Origin: Baffinella frigidus | Taxonomy: Eukaryota > Cryptophyceae > Cryptomonadales > Baffinellaceae | Reading direction: 5' to 3' | Assembly (NCBI GenBank): GCA_026770585.1 | Contig: MU646371.1 | Coordinates: forward strand, 337,253 to 348,540 | DNA: 11,288 nt | Shown: in pieces, positions 5,827-11,170 of the stretch | Layout of the letters: each line of letters begins with the position of its first letter | How positions within the stretch are numbered: position 1 is the stretch's first letter | Program-made: the position numbers and the translations under genes | Notes under the pieces: generated by a model | Told to the model about the DNA's origin: nothing | The model's database searches: none | What the model saw: the letters and a program-made list of their open reading frames with translations, nothing else

Positions 5827-6003
5827 CTTGAATAAGGTAACGTCCTGCAAACCGGGTAGTTAGGCCTACGGTATTCCTTACGGTAGGCCGTAGGGCTCCT
5901 AGGACCTAAAGTTTCGTAGGACCCCCCCTAGGCCTCTACGGCCTACCATAGGCAATACCGTAGGCTTAACTACCCGGTTTTCAGGACGTTAGCCTATGAA
6001 CTT
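5826..6003. mobile_element. Family A element A4, subfamily 2, with 4-bp TSD
   Basis: The element is 5830-5999 (170 bp) between ACTT and ACTT. The ends are GAATAAGGTAAC and GTTAGCCTATGA. The outer arm has CCGGGTAGTTAGG rather than TGGGGTAGTTAGG, matched by CTACCCGG on the other side. The interior resembles A8 rather than A1. Confidence 0.9.
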
Positions 6004-6063
6004 TCTAATACGGAGGGTTCGGCGAGGTGCGATGGAAAATAATAATAAAAACGCGCATCATGA

Positions 6064-6079
6064 CCTGGTCCAGAGCTCC
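6064..6079 (-). pseudogene. Fragment of exon d (3' end)
   Basis: ACCTGGTCCAGAGCTC on plus matches ACCTGATCCAGAGCTC at the 3' end of exon d1 (7266-7281). Homology stops at the start of the family C element three bases on. Confidence 0.5.
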
Positions 6080-6081
6080 CA

Positions 6082-6314
6082 CCACTCGAGGCTGGAAGAT
6101 GAAGTATTTTAAATGTGGGGTTGTTAAATTTAGTACCAGTCATGGGCATGCTTGGTCACGTATCTCAAGTTATAACTTGAGTATCTCAAGTTATAACTTG
6201 AGATACGTGACCAAATGCCCCTATTTGTGTGAAGATTACTACACAATTATTTTTCTCTCTTCACTTGTAAAAGGATGACTGGTTTAAATTTGTCACACTT
6301 CTAGCCTCGAGTGG
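6082..6314. mobile_element. Complete family C fold-back element C1
   Basis: The ends are CCACTCGAGGCT and AGCCTCGAGTGG (perfect 12 bp), followed inward by related AT-rich arms. The centre has TTGGTCACG / CGTGACCAA around two 21-bp near-palindromic units (6161-6181, 6182-6202). It carries the ATTACTACACA motif at 6235-6245. A convincing target-site duplication was not found. Confidence 0.75.
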
Positions 6315-6364
6315 GTCTCTTTCTGAAAGGCTTACGCGTACCGTAGTCCAATACATGTTTGTGC

Positions 6365-6580
6365 TACATGGGGTACCTCGCTCAGATGGAAGCGCATCCC
6401 CTACAGGGGTACCTCGCTCATAAGAAACCGCCCCCCCCCCAGGACCACCATAGGACCCTAGGCATGGTCCTACTGTAGGGTCCTAGGGGGGGGCGGTTTC
6501 TTATGAGCGAGGTACCCCTGTAGGACCCTACGGTGGTCCTATTGGAGGGGGGGGCTCCTCATGAGCGAGGTACCCCTGTA
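6365..6580. mobile_element. Family F element F7 (outer), containing F6
   Basis: The left part starts CATGGGGTACCTCGCTCA at 6367, and the right part ends ATGAGCGAGGTACCCCTG at 6578, between TA dinucleotides. It is split by a complete F6. The outer arms are more diverged than those of the inner copy, as expected for the older element. Confidence 0.75.
6402..6522. mobile_element. Family F element F6 (nested, TA flanks)
   Basis: The element is 6404-6520 (117 bp) with long matched arms (CAGGGGTACCTCGCTCATAA...). It is inserted in a TA inside F7. Confidence 0.93.
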
Positions 6581-6606
6581 CATGACAGTGACACCAAAAG
6601 GTTTCT
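6531..6606. repeat. Segmental duplicate of 7846-8025 (without B4)
   Basis: GGCTCCTCATGAGCGAGGTA, then CATGACAGTGACACC, then AAAGGTTTCT, is repeated at 7870-8025, where element B4 splits it. This includes the right part of F7 plus non-element DNA, so it is a true local duplication. Confidence 0.75.
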
Positions 6607-6627
6607 CGAGGAAGTCAGGGTGGGGTG

Positions 6628-6810
6628 AGCCACACGAGGCTACCTATGCGAACTGAATAAATGTCGATTGTCGACGTGTGTAGTAATTTTCAGATGAAAA
6701 GCAGCGACTTTACACAGGTCCGACCGCTCAGCGGGCGGAAACGTGATTATTTGCCCACAAAACTTTAAAAGTCCGTTTTATTCTGTTCGCATAGGTAGCC
6801 TCGTGTGGAG
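6628..6810. mobile_element. Family C-like element C3, 24-bp perfect terminal repeats
   Basis: 6630-6653 and 6785-6808 are exact reverse complements (CCACACGAGGCTACCTATGC...). They are flanked by AG on both sides. TGTGTAGTAAT, the inverted form of the family C motif, is at 6677-6687. Confidence 0.85.
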
Positions 6811-6825
6811 AGGACCTAGCCCAGG

Positions 6826-7029
6826 CCGCGTCAGGTCACAAGTTCAATTTTCGAGATCGTGTAGTAAAATGATATTTCGTTCGTGTAAAGTTGATTCTAC
6901 CCGGGAAACACGCCAAAAGTGATGGGCATGGGAGCTCTTTGCCGCGGGTACAATGTCTTTTTTTTAAAAATTGTACTAGGATTTGCGAACGAGTGTGTGT
7001 GTGAAAAAGGAACTTATGACCTGGCGTGG
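6826..7029. mobile_element. Fold-back element with 20-bp imperfect terminal repeats
   Basis: CCGCGTCAGGTCACAAGTTC (6826-6845) matches the complement of 7010-7029 at 17 of 20 positions. It contains GTGTAGTAAAAT at 6860, near the family C motif. No target duplication was seen. Confidence 0.6.
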
Positions 7030-7108
7030 ACAAGCCCATCTCGAGTACAGTCGACCTAACACCCCGAGGCGGGCTCGTCCTGGACTAGGTCCTCACAGGG
7101 AGACTAGG

Positions 7109-7263
7109 ATTTAGGTTTTAGTGTTTAGTGTTTAGTGTTGCGTGTTTAGTGTTGAGCGTCGTAGACGGGTTACGGTTTGGGGTGTAGGGTGTAGGGTGTA
7201 GGGTGTAGGGTGTAGGGTGTAGGGTGTAGGGTGTAGGGTGTACGGTGCAGGGTGTAGGGTTCA
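7109..7263. repeat. TTTAGTG and TGTAGGG heptamer arrays (M3)
   Basis: First comes TTTAGGTTTTAGTG-type sequence with TTTAGTG units to about 7155. Then, from about 7180, about eleven TGTAGGG units run to 7263. On the minus strand this is CCCTACA, the same unit and sense orientation as M1 and M2, and it begins directly after the donor of exon d1. Confidence 0.93.
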
Positions 7264-7266
7264 GAC

Positions 7267-7371
7267 CTGATCCAGAGCTCGGGGTTGGTGAAGAGCTCAA
7301 TAACGCCCAGCTCCGGCTTGGTCGCGAACGGGAACAGCGCTGCGAACAAGTCCGGCTCCGGCTCCTCGCCC
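7267..7371 (-). CDS. Exon d1 of an unrecognised minus-strand gene
   Basis: A 105-bp open exon reading G, then GEEPEPDLFAALFPFATK, then PELGVIELFTNPELWI, then AG. It lies between acceptor AACCTGCAG (7372-7380 on plus, read on minus) and donor GTCTGA (7266-7261). A pyrimidine-rich TTTTCTTATCC and a CTCATAAC branch-like word precede the acceptor. Entry and exit phases match (AG|G), so the exon is symmetric and 35 codons long. I do not recognise the protein. Reality as coding sequence is supported by codon-like conservation among copies: d1 and d2 differ only at silent positions in their first 11 codons. No partner exon was found in the window. Confidence 0.5.
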
Positions 7372-7445
7372 CTGCAGGTTATGAGCGTGGATAAGAAAAC
7401 GGTTCGACGTCAGGGTGATGCAGCTCTCCCTGGGAGCACTAAGAC

Positions 7446-7489
7446 CTGTGAAGAGCGCTGCGAACAAGTCCGGCTCGGGTTCCTCGCCC
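7446..7489 (-). pseudogene. Shortened copy d2 of exon d
   Basis: Reads GEEPEPDLFAA then LFT, with an internal deletion joining the start of the exon to sequence like its later ELFT part, followed by GTCTTA. It is preceded by the same CTGCAG acceptor, but its length breaks the reading phase. Confidence 0.6.
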
Positions 7490-7706
7490 CTGCAGGTGAG
7501 GGGTTGTCCGATTAGGGCTCGGCGTTGGCGTTTCCGGCGGCGGGTTTCCAGCTCTGGCTCTTGCTGAGTTAATCTGGTCTCGTCAGAATGCTCCTCAGAA
7601 GGAGGAGGCCGGAAGGTGAGGAGCTCTTCACCCTCAAACCTAAACCCTAGTCTCCCTGTGAGGACCTAGTCCAGGACGAGCCCGCCTCGGGGTGTTAGGT
7701 CGACTG

Positions 7707-7827
7707 TACAGGGGTACCTCGCTCATAAGAAAGCGCAACCCCCTAGGACCCTACAGTAGGGCTACGCCTAGGGCCTTATGGTGGTCCTAGGGGGGGTGCG
7801 CTTTCTTAAGAGCGAGGTACCCCTGTA
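7707..7827. mobile_element. Family F element F8 (TA flanks)
   Basis: The element is 7709-7825 (117 bp). It is inserted in the right arm of the 7036-7837 inverted repeat; the left arm (CGAGTACAGTCG, 7042-7053) preserves the empty site, showing that a single TA was duplicated. Confidence 0.95.
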
Positions 7828-7845
7828 CTCGCGATGGGCTAGTCC

Positions 7846-8025
7846 TGGGCTAGGTCCTATGGGAGGAGGAAGCTCCTCATGAGCGAGGTACCCCTATCTC
7901 TTAAGTGGACAGTAGGCTCATACGTCCTACCGTAGGGCCCTAGGACCTGCCTAGGACCTCTTGGCCTTTAAATTCGGCGGCATGGCCACTTAAGGGATAC
8001 ATGACAGTGACACCGAAAGGTTTCT
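7846..8025. repeat. Segmental duplicate of 6531-6606, split by B4
   Basis: Contains the F right end (CTCATGAGCGAGGTACCCC), then element B4, then CATGACAGTGACACC and AAAGGTTTCT as at 6581-6606. Confidence 0.75.
7885..7999. mobile_element. Family B fold-back element B4 (TA flanks)
   Basis: The element is 7887-7997 (111 bp): TCTCTTAAGTGG on the left and CCACTTAAGGGA on the right, core CCCTACCGTAGGGCCCTAGG. Compared with the duplicate at 6571-6584 (CCCCTGTACATG), the host here reads CCCCTA...TACATG, so a TG is missing beside the insertion. Confidence 0.88.
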
Positions 8026-8059
8026 GAGGTGCTCTGACTCCAGCCTGACTTCCTCAGAC

Positions 8060-8299
8060 GGCACGCTCCAGCCTCGTTGCGAACGGGAACGAACGCGCTG
8101 CGAACAAGTTAATAGGGTAACTGACCAAAAAGGGGGTAGTTAGGCCTACGGGATTGCCTAGGACCTCCTACCGTAGGCCGAGACCTTTTGGTCCTGGGAT
8201 CCCTCGGCCTACGGTAGGAGGTCCTAGGCAATGCCGTATGCCTAACTACCCCATTTTCAGGCCGTTAGCCTATGAAAGTCCGCCTCGGGTTCCTCACCC
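8060..8299 (-). pseudogene. Copy d3 of exon d, split by element A5
   Basis: After removing A5 and one AAGT, minus reads GEEPEADLFAARSFPFATRL, with a 3-bp insertion and several changes against d1, then loses similarity. The acceptor is TTGAG rather than TGCAG. A5 lies within the Asp-Leu codons. Confidence 0.65.
8106..8279. mobile_element. Family A fold-back element A5 with 4-bp TSD
   Basis: The element is 8110-8275 (166 bp) between AAGT and AAGT, close to A1. Empty sites with the same host word, GCGAACAAGTCCG, are at 7342-7354 and 7460-7472. Confidence 0.95.
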
Positions 8300-8308
8300 C
8301 TCAACAGT

Positions 8309-8385
8309 TCGCGAGCGTAGATAAGAAAACTGTTTGACGTCAGGGTCGGTGAGCTATCCGTAGGAGCGCTAGAATCTACCGTATT
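8309..8385. repeat. Exon d array unit: intron 3' part
   Basis: GCGTAGATAAGAAAACTGTT, then GACGTCAGGG, then GAGCTATCC, then GGAGCGCTAGAATCTACCGT. Related copies are at 7384-7440, 8460-8490 (degenerate) and 8752-8821. On the minus strand this precedes the exon acceptor, so exon plus its upstream intron was amplified together. Confidence 0.75.
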
Positions 8386-8387
8386 CT

Positions 8388-8419
8388 ATGCGAGCAAGTC
8401 CGGTTCGGTCTCCTCTCCT
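8388..8419 (-). pseudogene. Copy d4 of exon d with in-frame stop
   Basis: Reads GEETEPDLLA and then TAG. It is preceded by the CTGCAG acceptor. Clearly inactive. Confidence 0.6.
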
Positions 8420-8429
8420 CTGCAGGAGA

Positions 8430-8650
8430 AGGGCCAGATTGCGTTGTCAGAAAAGTGTTCTTCTGCAGGGTCGTCTAGCTCTCCACCCTGGAGGCAGGGT
8501 GGGGGTATTTTGAGCATTCTTAAGTCAACTCCCCTTGAAAAGGACTGAGCCCTCAGTCCCCCGTGATGAATGGATCTGGTACAAAACGGTCTTATAAGTA
8601 TTTTAGTGGTACAAATCCTGTCAACTTTTGCGATAAAGGGTTATTCGGGA
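8430..8650. other. Diverged array unit and unassigned sequence
   Basis: The first part retains traces of the exon d unit (AGCTCTCCACCCTGGAGGCAGG). The rest is unique, with a small hairpin, GGACTGAGCCCTCAGTCC, near 8543. No gene is recognised. Confidence 0.35.
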
Positions 8651-8654
8651 TTGG

Positions 8655-8824
8655 CCGCAAGTCCCCTCCAGGGTGGCTGTAGGCGCCCTAGAATCTACCG
8701 TTGTCAATTCCGTACGGCAGTTGGCTCCTTGTCCCTGCAGCCGAAGGGCCAGCGTGGATAAGAAAACTGTTCCTGCTTCAGGGCCGTTGAGCTCTCCGTA
8801 GGAGCGCTAGAATCTACCGTATGA
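8655..8824. repeat. Further exon d array units
   Basis: 8681-8705 and 8800-8824 carry CTAGAATCTACCGT, and 8752-8780 carries GCGTGGATAAGAAAACTGTT. The exon-like part at about 8708-8734 (minus) reads DKEPTAVR and is too diverged to call confidently as exon d. Confidence 0.6.
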
Positions 8825-8887
8825 TAAGACTGAGCGTTCACGGACTGTAAAGCGTGGATGGCTAGGGAGATTGTGTAAAGCGAGGCG

Positions 8888-9070
8888 AAGCTCATAGGCT
8901 AACGGCCTGAAAATGGGGTAGTTAGGCATACGGCATTGCCTAGGACCTCCTACCGTAGGCCGAGGCGAGGGATCCTAGGACCAAAAAGTCTCGGCCTACG
9001 GTAGGAGGTCCTAGATAAACAATGCCGTAGGCCTAACTACCCCATTTTCAGGCCGTTACCCTATTAAAGC
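8888..9070. mobile_element. Family A element A6, inverted, with 4-bp TSD
   Basis: The element is 8892-9066 (175 bp) between AAGC and AAGC. The orientation is reversed relative to A1 (TCATAGGCTAAC first). A small insertion (TAGATAAACAATGCC) lies in the right arm. Confidence 0.93.
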
Positions 9071-9280
9071 GAAAGCGCGAGACGCGAGGCAACGTTGTGT
9101 CCAAACGGAGGGCTACCAAGGTTTCGTTGGGCCCGGAATTCCGGGTGCAACGTGACCAAATTAGCATTAGAAAAATCTTTCAAGTTAATTGTCTTGAGGC
9201 AAGTTGACTTTTGATGAAAGGTTCGTAGTCCACCGTGTGGGTTGGGGCTGTGGTGCGAGTACCGCTCAAGGACCACTCCA
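9071..9280. other. Unassigned sequence
   Basis: Unique DNA with a CCCGGAATTCCGGG palindrome near 9132 and CGTGACCAAATTAG near 9152, a word shared with family C. No gene is recognised. Confidence 0.35.
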
Positions 9281-9289
9281 CGATTTCAG

Positions 9290-9388
9290 GTGTACGGTTT
9301 CATGATGACAAACACACACAGATGATCGTGATGAACGTCCATCTAACGGAGGTCGTGGCCATGATGACGAACTCGTGGGAGACGTTTT
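9290..9388 (+). other. Possible exon fragment cut by half-element A7
   Basis: After a GATTTCAG acceptor-like word, one plus frame reads VRFHDDKHTQMIVMNV, then HLTEVVAMMTNSWETF, and then enters A7. The composition is protein-like, but I do not recognise it. The 3' side is lost at the A7 junction. Confidence 0.3.
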
Positions 9389-9474
9389 GGTCCTAGGATC
9401 CCTCGGCCTACGGTAGGAGGTCCTAGGCAATGCCGTATGCCTAACTACCCCATTTTCAGGCCGTTAGCCTATGA
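9379..9474. mobile_element. Right half of a family A element (A7)
   Basis: Matches A1 from the loop (GAGAC.TTTTGGTCCTAGG) to the right end, GTTAGCCTATGA. The left arm and left target duplication are missing, so the break lies exactly at the loop of the fold-back. Confidence 0.88.
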
Positions 9475-9496
9475 AATACCTAGAGCTACGGGGTTA

Positions 9497-9752
9497 CCAC
9501 TCAAGCGCCCAGGATTTCATCCGGACGAGTATTCGTAATGAATACGATTTGGGTGTATCTTACGGGGTAGAAATCAGACAGTCGTCTATCTAGACCTCAT
9601 TGAGAGCCTCAAGATACACCAAAATCGGATCGGAGATCCCCGAAATCGTATTCATTATGAATACTCGACGGGATTAGATTTGACGATAGTGTTTCTGGTG
9701 GAGGGGTTTGATGGTGTGTTCTGGTGTAGGGGGGTACCGCTCAAGTGCCCAG
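9497..9752. repeat. Direct repeats flanking a fold-back element (H)
   Basis: ACCACTCAAGCGCCCAG (about 9497) and ACCGCTCAAGTGCCCAG (about 9736) flank an inverted-repeat element. 9526-9550 and 9643-9667 are complementary with one mismatch, and each arm contains its own near-palindrome (GTATTCATTATGAATAC). A second pair, GGTGTATCTT / AAGATACACC, lies inside. Confidence 0.75.
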
Positions 9753-9781
9753 TACTGCGAGAGGAAGTGGATCTGCCGGAT

Positions 9782-9897
9782 GCCTGTCACGAAGTTGTAC
9801 CTGCCGCGATAAGTCAACTGTCACCGTGATAAGTCAACTGTCACCGCGTTAAGTCAACTGTCACCGCGTTAAGTCAACTGTCACCGCGGTGACAGGC
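9782..9897. repeat. 20-bp tandem repeat within a short inverted repeat
   Basis: Four 20-bp units (ATAAGTCAACTGTCACCGYG) at 9809-9888. The outside is bounded by GCCTGTCAC (9782-9790) and GTGACAGGC (9889-9897). Each unit carries a TGTCAC word that can pair with the right-hand GTGACA. Confidence 0.9.
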
Positions 9898-9950
9898 CCG
9901 CGGTCGCCTAGAGTTGAACCCAGGCCACGTGCACTCGAACCCAACTCGCA

Positions 9951-10114
9951 ACGTTAATAGGGCAACGGATTGAAAATGGGGTAGTTAGGCCTACAGTATT
10001 ACGTACGGTAGGCCGTAGGGTTTTCCGTAGGAGCCCCCCTAGGACCCTACGGCCTACCGTAGTCAATACCGTAGGCCTAACTACCCCATTTTCAGTGCGT
10101 TATCCTATGAACGT
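9951..10114. mobile_element. Family A element A8, subfamily 2, with 4-bp TSD
   Basis: The element is 9955-10110 (156 bp) between ACGT and ACGT. The ends are TAATAGGGCAAC and CGTTATCCTATGA. The interior is like A4 (GGTAGGCCGTAGGG, no CCTAGGACCTCC block). Confidence 0.92.
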
Positions 10115-10490
10115 TGCCTCTCGTCTCGCACTGTCGCCTCCCGCTTTACACACAAGCCCGCCTCGGGACCAGGGAACCCTGCCGTAGCTGCCGAGGAAAT
10201 TTCCCAAAAATGGACTTTTATGCTATCTTATGCATGGTTTTTATCTCAAAATAGCATCTCACACCCATAAGATGACACAAAAAGACAAAAAAATGAAAAA
10301 ATGTTGCTGACCTGACCTCGATTTTTTCCGCGCAGAGCCCAGATCGACAATAGCTGCCGAGGACTAGTGGTGACTCACCTCGCACGCTTTCCGCTTGAGT
10401 AAAGCACACCATGTAATGGCTTTGTAAAGTACACAGCCACGCCCACTCTCAGTCGGTTCCTGAATCTGGGTTCGGCCAGCGCACACATTG
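10115..10490. other. Unassigned sequence with 13-bp direct repeats
   Basis: TAGCTGCCGAGGA occurs at 10185-10197 and 10351-10363 around 153 bp of AT-rich DNA with weak hairpins (ATGCTAT / ATAGCAT). The right side of this AT-rich part, TTTTTTCCGCGCAG, looks like an intron end. No gene is recognised. Confidence 0.4.
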
Positions 10491-10629
10491 CCACCAGCCC
10501 TCAGAGAGGGAGCAAACCGTCGAATCCGAGCCCCAAGATTTGCACCACATGTCGCCGGAATCCGGCGACCTCCAGCACAAACCACGGGAGCTGAAAAAGG
10601 CGATTTTCTCCCACTCTGAGGGCTGGTGG
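10491..10629. repeat. Inverted repeat with inner hairpin
   Basis: CCACCAGCCCTCAGAG (10491-10506) is the exact complement of 10614-10629, and similarity continues inward. An inner 19-bp hairpin, GTCGCCGGAATCCGGCGAC, lies at 10549-10567. This could be another fold-back element, though no flanking duplication was found. Confidence 0.7.
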
Positions 10630-10710
10630 TGGGCAGGGGAAAGTACCCGGGGACCAGCAGACCCCACACGTTGATTGGACCGTCCAGCCCTGCGCACAAG
10701 AAAATTGTTC

Positions 10711-10768
10711 AGTCAACCGAGTCCCGAAACTCCAATGTTTTTTAGTCAACTGAGTCCCGAAAATCCAA
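10711..10768. repeat. Two-copy direct repeat, 33-bp period
   Basis: AGTCAACCGAGTCCCGAAAC and AGTCAACTGAGTCCCGAAAA, each followed by TCCAA. Confidence 0.85.
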
Positions 10769-10868
10769 AACTGTGACGAATTTCACGGTTTCCTGGTAGT
10801 GAACCTGCCCGGTTTGGTCACCTCCCCGTTAGAGAACCAGCCAGGTTTACTGAACAGTCGTGGGAGTC

Positions 10869-11042
10869 GTGTTCATAGGGCAACGGCCTGAAAATGGGGT
10901 AGTCAGGCCTACGGCATTGCCTGAGACCTGCTACCGTAGGCCGAGACTTTTTGGTCCTAGGATCCCTCGGCCTACGGTAGGAGGTCCTAGGCAATGCCGT
11001 ATGCCCAACTACCCCATTTTCAGGCCGTTAGCCTATGAGTGT
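10869..11042. mobile_element. Family A fold-back element A9 with 4-bp TSD
   Basis: The element is 10873-11038 (166 bp) between GTGT and GTGT. The ends are TCATAGGGCAAC and GTTAGCCTATGA. It is close to A1. Confidence 0.94.
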
Positions 11043-11170
11043 CATGACAGAAAAGACATGGCACCGTTGGATTCATAGGGCCTTGCTAGGTGGTAGTAAA
11101 CATACGGTATCAGACTAGGGTAGGTCTTACAACCCGGCCATCGAGGAGTCTTCCAACGAGGGCGGAAATG
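11043..11170. other. Unique subtelomeric spacer
   Basis: 128 bp between the last element and the telomeric array. No repeats or genes are recognised. Confidence 0.4.

Larger units (their letters stand above)
7036..7837. repeat. Long inverted-repeat module enclosing exon d copies
   Basis: 7045-7108 and 7646-7709 are perfect 64-bp inverted repeats. Allowing for the F8 insertion, the arms extend outward to 7036 and 7837 with one mismatch. The interior holds heptamer repeats, exon copies d1 and d2, and intron-like sequence. The whole could be a fold-back element that has captured an exon, or an inverted duplication. Confidence 0.8.

Noticed and set aside
6826-7029. Target-site duplication of the 20-bp-arm element
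   Set aside because: The bases beside the arms (GG and AC) do not match, so no duplication can be claimed.
9809-9888. CRISPR-like regular repeats
   Set aside because: The repeats are contiguous 20-bp units without spacers, in a eukaryotic subtelomere.
10185-10363. 13-bp direct repeats as a target duplication of an inserted element
   Set aside because: The 153 bp between them has no convincing terminal inverted repeats, and 13 bp is an unusual duplication length.
10364-10749. Three overlapping minus-strand frames of 82-111 codons
   Set aside because: They overlap in different frames across an inverted repeat and match nothing I recognise; GC-rich composition alone can give this.
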